Shown: in pieces, positions 54,972-63,929 of the stretch
Numbering within the stretch: position 1 is the stretch's first letter
Layout: each line of letters begins with the position of its first letter
Source of the DNA: Burkholderia sp. USMB20
GTDB lineage: Bacteria > Pseudomonadota > Gammaproteobacteria > Burkholderiales > Burkholderiaceae
Length of the DNA stretch: 64,000 nt
NCBI RefSeq assembly: GCF_000949135.2
Contig: NZ_JTAN02000012.1
Span: forward strand, 124,001 to 188,000
Reading direction: 5' to 3'
The notes under the pieces: model-generated
What the model saw: the letters and a program-made list of their open reading frames with translations, nothing else
Told to the model about the DNA's origin: nothing
Database searches by the model: none
Made by a program: the position numbers and the translations under genes

Positions 54972-54999
54972 GCGTGACGGCCGCGACGCGCCGTCACGC
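54972..54999 (+). terminator. Probable terminator of the oxidase assembly operon
   Basis: 10-bp stem GCGTGACGGC / GCCGTCACGC, followed by a pyrimidine-rich but weak T-run. Confidence 0.5.
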
Positions 55000-55085
55000 A
55001 TTCCTCCTTCTTCCCCTCGATCTGCATGCGCCGCCTCGCGGGGCGGCTGCGTATGAACATTCGTGCGCTGACGCGCTTGCGCGCG

Positions 55086-55376
55086 TTACGGCAGCGCCGG
55101 CACGTTGAAGCCTTGCGCGGCACGCGTGATCCGGAATTCCGTCACGCGATACGTCGCGAGCCCTTCGGTCACGAACGGATCGGTCTCGAGGATCGCGTCC
55201 AGTTCGTCGCGGTCGATGCGGGCCGCGAGGATCACGCCGCCTTCGCGCGGCACCTTCGGCCCCGCCGCGATGAAGATGCCGCGCTCGAACAGCGGCTGAA
55301 GATACGCGCGGTGGCGTTCGAGTGCATCGTCGATGCGCTCGAGCGATGCGTTGTAGTGGATGTCGATGACGTACAT
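55086..55376 (-). CDS. YCII-related protein
   Basis: 96 residues of the YciI fold: MYVIDIHYNASLERIDDALE, HRAYLQPLFERGIFIAAGPK and the conserved His/Asp region (DELDAILETDPFVTEG). Family members are small ferredoxin-like-fold enzymes or binding proteins of mostly unknown substrate. It is divergently placed between the oxidase cluster and metQ. Confidence 0.88.
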   Translation of the reverse strand: MYVIDIHYNASLERIDDALERHRAYLQPLFERGIFIAAGPKVPREGGVILAARIDRDELDAILETDPFVTEGLATYRVTEFRITRAAQGFNVPALP

Positions 55377-55621
55377 GGATGGCCCTGGAATTGTCGCCGG
55401 CGCGTGGTGTGCCGGTCGGCCGGTCTTTTTAGCACAGCGGCCGTTCCCTGTCGTGCCGGCCGTCGTCGCGCATCGTCCACCAGCACCGCCGCGGTGCATA
55501 CCCATATGAGCGGGATGTATTTCACTTCGGGCCGATCCTGTGACACCATTTGCCCCTTCCTGCGAGTCCGGGGATACCCGTATCGCGCCCCATTTTCAGT
55601 TAGCAAGAAAGCGAGAAACAG

Positions 55622-56437
55622 ATGAAGCGTCGCAGTCTCCTGAAGGTATTTTCCGTGCTGGCCACCGGTGCCGCGCTGACGCTGTCGGCGGGCGCGCACG
55701 CCGAGGACAAGGTCATCAAGGTCGGCACGGTGGCCGGCCCGGATGCGGAAGTGTGGCAGGTCGTGCAGAAGGTCGCGAAGGAGAAGGAAGGCCTGAACGT
55801 GAAGGTCATCGAGTTCAACGACTACGTGCAGCCGAACGCGGCGCTCGACTCGGGCGACCTCGACGCGAACAGCTTCCAGCACCAGCCCTACCTCGACAGC
55901 CAGGTGAAGCAGCGCGGCTACAAGATCGTCAGCGCGGGCCTGACCTACATCTCGCCGATCGGCGTGTACTCGAAGAAGTTCAAGGCGCTGAAGGACCTGC
56001 CGCAAGGCGCGAAGCTCGCGGTGCCGAACGATCCGTCGAACGAGAACCGCGCGCTGCTGCTGCTGCAGACGCAAGGCGTGATCAAGCTGAAGACGGGCGC
56101 CGGCACGGGCGGCAACAACGCGACGGTGCTCGACATCGCCGAGAACCCGAAGAAGCTGAAGATCTCCGAACTCGACGCCGCGCAACTGCCGCGCGTGCTG
56201 TCGGACGTCGACGCCGCCGTGATCAACACGAACTACGCGCTCGCCGCGAACCTGCAGCCGACCAAGGACGCGATCGCGCTCGAATCGCTGACGAGCCCGT
56301 ATGCGAACCTGATCGCCGTGCGCGCGAAGGACAAGGATCAGCCGTGGGTGAAGAAGCTGGTCAAGGCGTACCAGTCGGCGGAAGTGCGGGAGTTCATCAA
56401 GAAGCAGTTCAAGGGCTCGATGGTCGCGTCGTTCTGA
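55622..56437 (+). CDS. metQ: MetQ/NlpA family substrate-binding protein
   Basis: 271 residues. The N-terminal signal MKRRSLLKVFSVLATGAALT ends near AHAEDK and has no lipobox Cys, so the protein is probably periplasmic, not lipidated. The NlpA fold is clear in VKVIEFNDYVQPNAALDSGD, LDANSFQHQPYLDS and IGVYSKKFKALKDLPQGAK. Binds methionine or a related amino acid for an ABC importer. The ATPase and permease are not next to it here. Confidence 0.9.
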   Translation: MKRRSLLKVFSVLATGAALTLSAGAHAEDKVIKVGTVAGPDAEVWQVVQKVAKEKEGLNVKVIEFNDYVQPNAALDSGDLDANSFQHQPYLDSQVKQRGYKIVSAGLTYISPIGVYSKKFKALKDLPQGAKLAVPNDPSNENRALLLLQTQGVIKLKTGAGTGGNNATVLDIAENPKKLKISELDAAQLPRVLSDVDAAVINTNYALAANLQPTKDAIALESLTSPYANLIAVRAKDKDQPWVKKLVKAYQSAEVREFIKKQFKGSMVASF

Positions 56438-56470
56438 ACGCCGCACACCGGTCGGACCGTTGAAACGAAG

Positions 56471-56495
56471 AGGCCTGCATCGCGCAGGCCTTTTT
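56471..56495 (+). terminator. Terminator after metQ
   Basis: AGGCCTGC, loop ATCGC, GCAGGCCT and TTTT. Confidence 0.9.
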
Positions 56496-56546
56496 CGTTG
56501 GTGCGGCCGGCAGACCATTGCGCGGCGCGCGGCGTTCAGCGCGGGC

Positions 56547-56855
56547 TCACATCTCGCCGCGCCGCGAGCAGATCGCCATGATCTGCTGGATCGCGTAGTT
56601 GTCGCGCACGCCCGGCAGCGACTGCACGACGCACTCGTGGAAGCGCCGCTCTCGCGGCAGCAGCATCGCGTTGTTGCGGTACAGCGCGTCGCACGAGCGC
56701 TGGATCAGCTGCGCGGCCACGCCGTTGCGGCTCTCGCGCAGCGCGCCCAGCATGCAGTCGTCGTATTGCGCGTAGCCGTCGGTCAGCGCGAATGCCGCAC
56801 CCGGCAGCGCCAGCGCGACGGCCGCGCATGCGATCGCACGGATCCCGCGTTTCAT
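56547..56855 (-). CDS. Secreted four-cysteine protein (VF_A0006-like)
   Basis: 102 residues. A signal peptide (about 1-23, ending AAFA) is followed by a short helical domain with four cysteines in DDCML, RSCDAL, HECVVQ and AICSRRG, spaced to form two disulfides. This matches a small family of unknown function that I recall as VF_A0006 four-cysteine proteins. Periplasmic location is inferred. Confidence 0.78.
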   Translation of the reverse strand: MKRGIRAIACAAVALALPGAAFALTDGYAQYDDCMLGALRESRNGVAAQLIQRSCDALYRNNAMLLPRERRFHECVVQSLPGVRDNYAIQQIMAICSRRGEM

Positions 56856-56995
56856 AGGCCCTCCGATGGTGTGGATCGGGTCGGCGGACAGCATAACGTA
56901 AAGCGGAAAGGGCGGCTGGTGCGTTGCGGCGGGATCGGCGCGGAGCGCCGCCGGCCGGGCGTCGCGCGCGCTTCGCGGCGGCGCGGCGGCATGCG

Positions 56996-57307
56996 ATGAG
57001 CCTGCTGATGGCGTCGCTGCGGCCGTCGCGGATCCTGCTGCTCGCCGAGCACACGGCCGCGCTCGACCCGAAGACGGCCGCGTTCGTGCTGGAGCTGACG
57101 GCGCGCATCGTCACCGAGAGCAAGCTCACGACGAGCATGCGGCAGGCGCTCGACTACGGCGACCGCACGGTGATGCTGCACCAGGGGCAGGTCGTGCTCG
57201 ACGTGTCGGGCGACCAGCGCCGTGGGCTCGACGTGCCGGACCTGCTGCAGATGTTCGAGAAGGTGCGGCACGAGCAGTTCGACGACGACGCGTTGCTGCT
57301 CGGCTGA
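56996..57307 (+). pseudogene. Decayed 3' fragment of an ABC transporter ATPase
   Basis: 103 codons matching only the C-terminal part of an amino-acid-type ABC ATPase: MSLLMASLRPSRILLLAEHT, ALDPKTAAFVLELTARIV and a tail QMFEKVRHEQFDDDALLLG. Walker A and signature are absent. The Walker B position reads LLLAEHT where LLLDEHT is expected. The usual TMMVTHSMRQAL is shortened to TTSMRQAL, which removes the H-loop His. The 140 bases upstream hold no ATPase coding. The fragment cannot be functional. Confidence 0.8.
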
Positions 57308-57321
57308 TTGCTGCAGGTGGA

Positions 57322-57352
57322 CCGGCGCGATGCAGGGGCTGCATCGCGCCGG
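57322..57352. terminator. Strong hairpin between convergent genes
   Basis: 14-bp perfect stem CCGGCGCGATGCAG / CTGCATCGCGCCGG with loop GGG. No long T-run. It probably acts in both directions. Confidence 0.6.
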
Positions 57353-57385
57353 ATTCATTCATCGGCGCTGATGTCCGATGCGGAC

Positions 57386-58765
57386 TCAAGAAAGGAGCTT
57401 GCCGGGATTGAGGATGTCGTTCGGATCGAGCGCATGCTTGATCGCCCGCATGCATGCGAGTTCCGTATTGCTTCGCGTATAGCCGAGAAATGCGCGCTTG
57501 TGCGTGCCGATGCCGTGTTCGGCTGAGACGGAGCCTTGAAAGTTTCTGACCAGTTCATAGATCGCGCTTTCTACCGCGTCGGGCGGCACATCGGGGATTG
57601 TGTGCCCGTCGACGGTGATATGGAGGTTCGAGTCGCCGATGTGGCCGAAGAAATAGGCCCGACTGCTTGGCCAGCGTTGCGCGAGCACGCCGCGGCATGT
57701 GTCGACGAATTGGCCGATCGTGCCGATCGGTATGCTGATGTCGAAATTGATCGGGGCGAGCTTGACCGGAAATTCGGACGTTGCCTCACGGATCTCCCAA
57801 AGCGCGTGTGCTTGCGTATCGGATTGCGCGAGCACGGCGTCGAGCACGAGGCCCGATTCGAGGTGTTCGCCCAGCACGTCGGCGAGTCGCTCATCGTTGC
57901 CATCGGCGTGACCGGTCTGTTCGATCAATGCGTACAGCGGGTACGCAGCGGAAAGCGGGCTGTGCTCGCTGCGCGACAGCGATACACCCAGTGTGAAGAA
58001 GTCCGGCCACATCAGTTCGAACGCGCTGAGTTCCTTGCCGAAGCGCGTTCTCAGCAACTGCAACAGATCGACCGCGCCGCGATAGCCAGGCAGTGCGCAC
58101 AGCACGGTGTTGCGATGCGTCGGGCGCGGCGCGAGCCGCAATACCGCACGCGTAATGATGCCGAGCGTGCCTTCGGATCCGATGAACAGATGGCGCAGAT
58201 CGTAGCCCGTATTGTTTTTGACCATCTTGCCCATTCCGCTCAGCACGCTGCCGTCCGCCAGGACGACCTCGAGCCCGAGCACCTGGTCTCGGACCATTCC
58301 GGACTGGATGACGCGAATGCCGCCCGCATTCGTGGCAAGGTTGCCGCCGATCTGGCAGGTACCGCGAGCGCCGAGATCGAGCGGGAATTCGAAGCCAGCC
58401 TCTGATGCGGCTTCCTGAATCGTTTGAAGCGTCGTTCCCGAAAGTACCGTCATCGTCGACGCAGACGCGTCAATCTCCTCGATGCCTGTCATCCGTTCCA
58501 GCGAAATGCAGATGTCCCGCATGGTCGGTACGGCTCCGCCCGCGAGGCCGGTCAGTCCGCCCTGGGGAACGACGCTCTGGCGTGCGTCGTTGCATAGCCG
58601 CAGCGTCGTCGCGACTTGCTCGGTCGTTCGGGGGAGCACGACCGCAAGTGGACGATGCGCGGACTTTCGACTCCAGTCACCAAGATAACGGTCGCCGATA
58701 GCCGCGCCCGTCCGTATCGCGTCGTTACCGAGTGTGGACATCAGGGTGTGCAGGATCGTTTCCAT
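57386..58765 (-). CDS. FAD-linked oxidase of the GlcD / D-2-hydroxyacid dehydrogenase family
   Basis: 459 residues. The FAD-binding domain has PLAVVLPRTTEQVATTLRLC, VVPQGGLTGLAGGAVP and GGNLATNAGGIRVIQSGMVR. The C-terminal FAD-oxidase domain has FFGHIGDSNLHITVDG and SVSAEHGIGTHKRAFLGYTR, the metal and substrate residues of D-lactate, glycolate and D-2-hydroxyglutarate dehydrogenases. Divergent from an amino-acid ABC operon and probably co-regulated. The substrate may be a 2-hydroxy acid linked to amino-acid breakdown. Upstream codons to 58960 exist, but METILHTLMSTLG is the likelier start. Confidence 0.88.
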   Translation of the reverse strand: METILHTLMSTLGNDAIRTGAAIGDRYLGDWSRKSAHRPLAVVLPRTTEQVATTLRLCNDARQSVVPQGGLTGLAGGAVPTMRDICISLERMTGIEEIDASASTMTVLSGTTLQTIQEAASEAGFEFPLDLGARGTCQIGGNLATNAGGIRVIQSGMVRDQVLGLEVVLADGSVLSGMGKMVKNNTGYDLRHLFIGSEGTLGIITRAVLRLAPRPTHRNTVLCALPGYRGAVDLLQLLRTRFGKELSAFELMWPDFFTLGVSLSRSEHSPLSAAYPLYALIEQTGHADGNDERLADVLGEHLESGLVLDAVLAQSDTQAHALWEIREATSEFPVKLAPINFDISIPIGTIGQFVDTCRGVLAQRWPSSRAYFFGHIGDSNLHITVDGHTIPDVPPDAVESAIYELVRNFQGSVSAEHGIGTHKRAFLGYTRSNTELACMRAIKHALDPNDILNPGKLLS

Positions 58766-59150
58766 AAGTGATCGCTCGTCCTCGCGGCAAGGATGACTGG
58801 CTCGATGCATCGCCATCGCGACGGTGTTCCGATCTCGGCTCCCGCGTACGGTGATGCTGGCCGGTCCGGCGTGCAGTGCCGGTACGATCTGACAGTCTAG
58901 TCCGGTTTGGATATGGGTGAAGGCCCTATTGGTGAAATTACCAATGCTGAAAATATGCATATAAATCAGTGCGTTGAGATTTTTTTAAGGTTTTATGAGG
59001 GGCTTGCAAAGGAAACGATCTTGAAAATAAGCGGCCGTGGTCTAGTCTGGTCTAGACCGCTTGCAGAGTCACCCGGCAGAGGCGAACGCGACGTCGCATG
59101 CGGTGAACTCCTTTTGACGCCCGTCTACCCTCACGTTCGGAGTCCTTGCC
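58766..59150. other. Divergent promoter region between the oxidase and the ABC operon
   Basis: No gene. The 58915-59030 part is strikingly AT-rich compared with its surroundings. It contains a possible TTGAAA (59021-59026) with TAGTCT 16 bases later as a promoter for the ABC operon, overlapped by the HutC-type operator. Confidence 0.45.
59039..59058. promoter_or_regulatory. HutC/GntR-type operator
   Basis: GGTCTAGACC (59049-59058) is a perfect palindrome fitting the GTMTAKAC consensus of HutC-subfamily GntR regulators. A half-match GGTCTAGTCT lies directly upstream (59039-59048). Likely bound by the GntR protein encoded at 62826-63677. Confidence 0.65.
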
Positions 59151-60011
59151 ATGAAAGCCATCAAGCGTCTGCTCGTCCTGTCTGCCGTCACGCTGCTACC
59201 GAATGCCGTGCCGGGCGCCCACGCGGGATGTCTCGACGATGTCAGATCCGCTGGCGTGCTGCGCTCGGGCAATGGCCTGATGGGAACGCGCCCGTTTGTC
59301 TGGCAGAACGAGGACGGCTCTTATGGCGGCTTCGAGGCGGAACTGTTCAAGGAGGTCGGCAAGCGCATCGGCGTGCCCAGGACGGAGTACGTGGTCACCG
59401 AATGGAGCACCCTGATTCCGGGGTTGAAGTCGAAGCGATGGGACGTGATCTTCTCGTCGATGTCGGCGACGCAGGAACGCATCAGGATGGCGAACGTGCA
59501 GTTCTCCCGCCCGTATTTCCTGCTCTATGACCAGATCATCGTGAAGAACGATTCGCCGATCCGGTCGCCGGCCGATCTGAAGGGGAAGAAGGTTGGCACG
59601 ACGCTTGGTACGAACGATTCGGTGAATGCGCATCGCCTGATGGACGAGGGCAAGATCGGCGATGTGATGGATTTCAACTCGTTCGGCGAGCCGTTCGTCG
59701 CGCTGCAGAACAATCAGGTCGACGCGGTCCTGCTCGATCAAGGCACGCTGCTTGGTCAGCGCGAGAAAATGAAGAATCTCCGCGTGGTAGGCCAGCCGAT
59801 TTTCTATCATCCCAAACCCGAATGGGTCGATGCCGAGGCGAAAGCGAACTACCGGTTCGGGGCCAGCGCAGTCGCCGTTCGGACCGAATGCGCGGACCTG
59901 CTCAACGCGGTCAATCACGCGTTGCAATCGATGGACCAGGACGGGACGCGGCAGCGCATTCTGAGCCAATACGGCGCATGGTCGGCCGAACAGGCATCGT
60001 TGACGAAGTAG
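59151..60011 (+). CDS. Polar amino-acid ABC transporter, substrate-binding protein
   Basis: 286 residues. Signal peptide MKAIKRLLVLSAVTLLPNAV cleaved near AHA-GCLDD. The SBP_bac_3 fold is seen in GVLRSGNGLMGTRPFVW, ELFKEVGKRIGVPRTEYV, WDVIFSSMSATQERIRMANV, FSRPYFLLYDQIIVKN and LKGKKVGTTLGTNDSV. It is first in an operon with permease, ATPase, aminotransferase and regulator. The substrate is probably an amino acid. Which one is unknown. Confidence 0.92.
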   Translation: MKAIKRLLVLSAVTLLPNAVPGAHAGCLDDVRSAGVLRSGNGLMGTRPFVWQNEDGSYGGFEAELFKEVGKRIGVPRTEYVVTEWSTLIPGLKSKRWDVIFSSMSATQERIRMANVQFSRPYFLLYDQIIVKNDSPIRSPADLKGKKVGTTLGTNDSVNAHRLMDEGKIGDVMDFNSFGEPFVALQNNQVDAVLLDQGTLLGQREKMKNLRVVGQPIFYHPKPEWVDAEAKANYRFGASAVAVRTECADLLNAVNHALQSMDQDGTRQRILSQYGAWSAEQASLTK

Positions 60012-60020
60012 GGCGGTGAC

Positions 60021-60773
60021 ATGAACGAGTTCCTCTTTCACATGATCCCGCGGTACTTCCCGTTTCTGTTGAAAGGTGCGTTGATCACGATCGAGCTTTC
60101 CCTGATCAGCATGCTTTGCGCGATTGCACTGGGGCTCGTCGTTGCGATCGGCAGGTTGTCGCCGCGCCGCTGGATCGTCTGGCCACTGAATTGCTACGTG
60201 GAGATCTGGCGTGATGTGCCGCTGGTCGTCCAGCTGCTCGTGATCTATTTCACGTTGCCTCAGATTGGACTGACACTGCCGGGCTTCTGGGCCGGCGTGC
60301 TCGGCCTGACGCTCAATCTCGGCGCCTATCTGTCGGAGGTGTTCAGGGCGGCGATCCAGTCGATCGACACGGGGCAGCGTGAGGCTGGCATGACCATCGG
60401 CATGTCGAACGCGCAGATATACCGGCGCGTGATCCTGCCGCAGGCGATGAAGGTCGCGCTACCGACCGTCGGCGGCTACTTCATATCGCTGATGAAAGAC
60501 TCGTCGCTCGTGTCGTTCATCGCCGTCAACGAGCTGCTTCGGCACGGCACGATCGTCATCGCGGAGACCTTCGCGAGCATGCAGGTTTATCTGATGGTCG
60601 CGATCATCTACTTCGCAATGAGTTTTGCCGCAGCGCGCGCGGTGCGATGGGTCGAACGGAAGTTTACCCCCGCGCATCGTGGGGGCCTGCGCATGGTGCC
60701 GCGCGTCCCGTCCGCAGGCGCAATCGGCACGTTCGGGACGAAGCGCGGCGCGGGGGTGACTCTTGATGGCTGA
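60021..60773 (+). CDS. Amino-acid ABC transporter permease
   Basis: 250-residue HisM/GlnP-type inner-membrane permease with five or six TM helices. It shows LKGALITIELSLISMLCAIA, YVEIWRDVPLVVQLLVIYF, the EAA loop region QREAGMTIGMSNAQIYRRVI then LPQAMKVALPTVGGYF, and LMKDSSLVSFIAVNELLR. Only one permease gene is present, so it may work as a homodimer. It starts 9 bases after the binding-protein stop and overlaps the ATPase gene. Confidence 0.93.
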   Translation: MNEFLFHMIPRYFPFLLKGALITIELSLISMLCAIALGLVVAIGRLSPRRWIVWPLNCYVEIWRDVPLVVQLLVIYFTLPQIGLTLPGFWAGVLGLTLNLGAYLSEVFRAAIQSIDTGQREAGMTIGMSNAQIYRRVILPQAMKVALPTVGGYFISLMKDSSLVSFIAVNELLRHGTIVIAETFASMQVYLMVAIIYFAMSFAAARAVRWVERKFTPAHRGGLRMVPRVPSAGAIGTFGTKRGAGVTLDG

Positions 60774-61554
60774 CATGACTGACGGTTCGACGCCGATCAT
60801 CGAGGTGCGCGGTCTGGAAAAATCGTTCGGGAATCTCGCGGTGCTGAAAGGGGTAGACCTCAGCATCCGGACCGGCGAGATCAATTTCTTCATCGGGCCG
60901 AGCGGCGGAGGGAAATCGACGCTGCTGCGCTGTATCAACTTCCTCGACGTGCCGACCGGCGGAGAGATTCGGTTCGACGGTGAAGCGCTGTGCGGGAGCG
61001 ACGGCGGCTCGTTCCGGGTGAAGCCGGAGGCGCGGCTACGCGCCGCGCGCCGCAAGATGCCGATGGTGTTCCAGCAGTTCCATCTGTTCGCACATCGCAC
61101 CGTTCTCGAGAACGTGATCGAAGGACCGATTCATGTGCTCGGCCGCGCGCGTGATCGGGCGATAGCGGATGCCGAAGCGATTCTCGCCGAAGTCGGTCTC
61201 GCCCAGCGCCTCGATCACTATCCGGATCAGCTCTCGGGCGGGCAGAAGCAACGCGTTGCGATTGCTCGTGCGCTCGCGATGGAGCCGAAGGTCGTGCTGT
61301 TCGACGAGCCGACGTCAGCGCTCGATCCGGAACTGGTCGCTGGCGTACTCGATACGATCAGGACGCTGGCGGAAGCCGGCATGACGCTGGCGATCGTCAC
61401 GCATGAGATGGGTTTCGCGCGCAAGCTCGCCGACCGGATTCATTTCGTCGCCGACGGCGTCATCCTCGAATCCGGGGCGCCCGACATGATTCTCGCGGTC
61501 GATCATGACGTGCGGGGGCGAATCGGCCAGTTTTTGCGCGCGGTCGAGCGCTGA
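60766..61554 (+). CDS. Amino-acid ABC transporter ATPase
   Basis: 262-residue GlnQ/HisP-type ATPase. Walker A GPSGGGKST, Q-loop MVFQQFHLFAHRTVLENV, signature LSGGQKQRVAIARALA, Walker B VVLFDEPTSALD and H-loop VTHEMGFARKLADRI are all present. The ATG overlaps the permease stop by 8 bases, implying coupled translation. Confidence 0.96.
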   Translation: MADMTDGSTPIIEVRGLEKSFGNLAVLKGVDLSIRTGEINFFIGPSGGGKSTLLRCINFLDVPTGGEIRFDGEALCGSDGGSFRVKPEARLRAARRKMPMVFQQFHLFAHRTVLENVIEGPIHVLGRARDRAIADAEAILAEVGLAQRLDHYPDQLSGGQKQRVAIARALAMEPKVVLFDEPTSALDPELVAGVLDTIRTLAEAGMTLAIVTHEMGFARKLADRIHFVADGVILESGAPDMILAVDHDVRGRIGQFLRAVER

Positions 61555-61688
61555 CGACGCACCGTTAGCGGCGGCCAGGTATCGCCGGACCGGTCATTGG
61601 GCGACTGGCGCCCACCGGGGCGCGCGTTTTCGGTGGATGCGATGCGTATCGTCGTGAACCGTAAGCCCGTGCAACGACAGGAGAATCG

Positions 61689-62825
61689 ATGGGCAACACT
61701 CATATTCAAACGAACCTGGACGGCGTGCCACCGTATATCCGGAGCTTGCCGATATACGTCGCGGGACGCTCGGCGCAATCGGTTGCCCGCGAATATGGCC
61801 TGTCGCGGATCATCAAGCTTGCGTCGAACGAAAATCCGCTGGGGTGCAGCCCGCGCGTCGCGGCTGTATTGACGGACCTGGCGTCGCGGGACGAAGCAAG
61901 TCTGGCGCGCTATCCGGAAAGCGACGCGCCGGACTTGAGGGCGGAACTCGGCCGCTATCACGGCGTGTCGCCGGACCAGATCGCGGTGACGAACGGTTCG
62001 CATGAGCTGATCGATCTGTGCGCGGCGCTCGTACTGCGTGAGGGGCGCGTGGGGCTGTATTCGCAGTATGCGTTCCAGGCGTATCCGATCAGTATCCGGA
62101 TGCGTGGCGCCGAGGCCTGGGCGGTCGACGCGCGGCACTATGCGCACGATGTCGATGCAATGTGCGCGGAACTCGAGGCCGACAGGGAGAGGCTGATTCG
62201 CCTCGTCTATCTCTGCAATCCGAACAACCCGACGGGAACCTTGATGACGCCGTCTGACGTCGAGCGAATCGTCGCGACGGCCGGCAAGGATCGTCTCGTC
62301 GTACTCGACGAAGCGTATATCGATTACGTGGCGCCGTCGTTGCGGGTCGATGCGATGTCGCTCGTCGCGCGTTATCCGTACCTGGTCGTCGCTCGTACGT
62401 TCTCGAAAGCTTATGGACTCGCATCGCTGCGTATTGGCTATGGTGTGATGAGCGCGGACATGGCCGATATGGTCGCGCGTATCCGGCCGACATTCAGCGT
62501 GAATGCATTGGCACAGCGCGCCGCTTCGGCGGCCCTCGCGGACCGCGAATTTCTGCGTCGCACGCAGGAGAGCAATCGCGCCGGGATCGCACAGATTGCC
62601 GGCGCGCTCGAGGCGCGCGAACTCGAATACATTCAGACGCACGCAAACTTCATCGCGATTCGTCTTCCCGATGCGAAATCCGCGACGCAGCGGTTGCTTG
62701 AGAAGGGCGTTGTGGTCCGGCCGCTTGGCGCGTACCGGCTCGACGATTTCATTCGCGTGACGATCGGAACGGACGAGGAGAATCGCATCTTCCTCGACGC
62801 GCTGTTCGGCGAGCGAAGCGATTGA
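61689..62825 (+). CDS. HisC-like pyridoxal-phosphate aminotransferase
   Basis: 378 residues of aminotransferase class I/II. It shows IKLASNENPLGCSPRV, VTNGSHELIDLCAALV, YLCNPNNPTGTLM, VVLDEAYIDYV and the PLP-lysine segment RTFSKAYGLASLRIGYG. It resembles histidinol-phosphate aminotransferase, but its place after an amino-acid importer suggests a catabolic role on the imported compound, passing a 2-oxo or 2-hydroxy acid toward the divergent oxidase. That pathway is inferred. Confidence 0.9.
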   Translation: MGNTHIQTNLDGVPPYIRSLPIYVAGRSAQSVAREYGLSRIIKLASNENPLGCSPRVAAVLTDLASRDEASLARYPESDAPDLRAELGRYHGVSPDQIAVTNGSHELIDLCAALVLREGRVGLYSQYAFQAYPISIRMRGAEAWAVDARHYAHDVDAMCAELEADRERLIRLVYLCNPNNPTGTLMTPSDVERIVATAGKDRLVVLDEAYIDYVAPSLRVDAMSLVARYPYLVVARTFSKAYGLASLRIGYGVMSADMADMVARIRPTFSVNALAQRAASAALADREFLRRTQESNRAGIAQIAGALEARELEYIQTHANFIAIRLPDAKSATQRLLEKGVVVRPLGAYRLDDFIRVTIGTDEENRIFLDALFGERSD

Positions 62826-63677
62826 ATGCCGACGCCGTACGCCGCCGCCGGCGGGTCGGCACTGCGACAACCGGTTACGTTGACCATCCAGACAGGATTT
62901 CACAACACAATGCTTAAAGCAGGCGTGCCGTTTCAGCAGATCAAGGCGATTGTCCGGGATAAGGTGAGGGCAGGCGAATGGAATACAGGTGATCGCATTC
63001 CATCCGAGGTCGACTTGGCGACGACGTATGGAGTCGCACGCATGACGGTCAACCGGGCGTTGCGGGAACTGACCGAAGAGGGCGTGCTCGAGCGCGTGGC
63101 GGGCATCGGCACGTTTGTCGCGGTGAGCAAGCCGAAATTGAACCTGCTGGTGATTACGCACATCCGTGACGAAATTCGGGCGTGCGGGCACGACTATTCC
63201 TGTCGCGTCGTGATGCAGCGGCCGGAATTCGCACCTCCCGAAATCGCCGGCGCGTTTGGTATCGAGCCCAACGCGCCGATCTTTCGCTTGATATGCGTGC
63301 ACCTGGACAATGGCCGACCGCTTCAGCTCGAAGATCGCTATGTGAACCCGGCTGCCGCGCCGGCGTTTCTCGCGCAGGACTTTACGGTCGAGCCGCCGTC
63401 GGAATATCTGTTCAACAATATTTCCCATCACGAACTCGAGATCGAGCACGTTGTCGATGCGGCACATCCGTCGGAGGCGCAGGCGCTTCTGCTGGAGATC
63501 GAGGTCAACGAACCGTGTCTCATTCTTACGCGCCGAACCTGGACTGCTGGCGTTCCCGTCACGTTCGCACGCTTTTTTCATCCGGCCCATCGCTATAGCC
63601 TGGGATCGCGATTCAGGCCTGGCCCATTGAACCCGCAAGCGCGGGCGACAGGCCGGCAGCCCGATGTTTCGAAGTGA
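62826..63677 (+). CDS. GntR-family regulator, HutC subfamily (UTRA domain)
   Basis: 283 residues, or about 255 if translation starts at MLKAGVPFQQIKAIV. The winged helix is seen in GDRIPSEVDLATTYGVARMT and VNRALRELTEEGVLERVAGI. A UTRA effector domain follows with FRLICVHLDNGRPLQLEDRY and LLEIEVNEPCLILTRRTW. Encoded immediately after the aminotransferase (stop and start adjoining). It probably represses the operon and perhaps the divergent oxidase via GGTCTAGACC at 59049. Confidence 0.92.
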   Translation: MPTPYAAAGGSALRQPVTLTIQTGFHNTMLKAGVPFQQIKAIVRDKVRAGEWNTGDRIPSEVDLATTYGVARMTVNRALRELTEEGVLERVAGIGTFVAVSKPKLNLLVITHIRDEIRACGHDYSCRVVMQRPEFAPPEIAGAFGIEPNAPIFRLICVHLDNGRPLQLEDRYVNPAAAPAFLAQDFTVEPPSEYLFNNISHHELEIEHVVDAAHPSEAQALLLEIEVNEPCLILTRRTWTAGVPVTFARFFHPAHRYSLGSRFRPGPLNPQARATGRQPDVSK

Positions 63678-63899
63678 AAGGGATGCAGCAGGCGGCGGAT
63701 TCGAGCGGACGGTTTGCGCCGCAGGCTGCCGCATCCGGTCGGCGATCGCGTGCCCGAGGCCCGCATCAAGCTCACGCCGTGCGCGTTTGTGCGGCGTGCG
63801 TGCCGGATCGTGACGAACGTCCTGGCCGCCTCCATGCTTCCCTCTGACGAAACCCCCGTTTCGTACTAGTACTGTGCGACATGAACGCATTGCCATATA

Positions 63900-63915
63900 C
63901 TGTATATCCATACAG
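63900..63915. promoter_or_regulatory. LexA (SOS) box upstream of the imuA-like gene
   Basis: CTGTATATCCATACAG, CTGT-N8-ACAG in the flanking context TA...TT, a near-perfect match to the E. coli-type SOS box. It is 14 bases before the start codon at 63930. The preceding gap 63678-63899 shows no gene. Confidence 0.85.
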
Positions 63916-63929
63916 TTGTGGGTGGCGTC

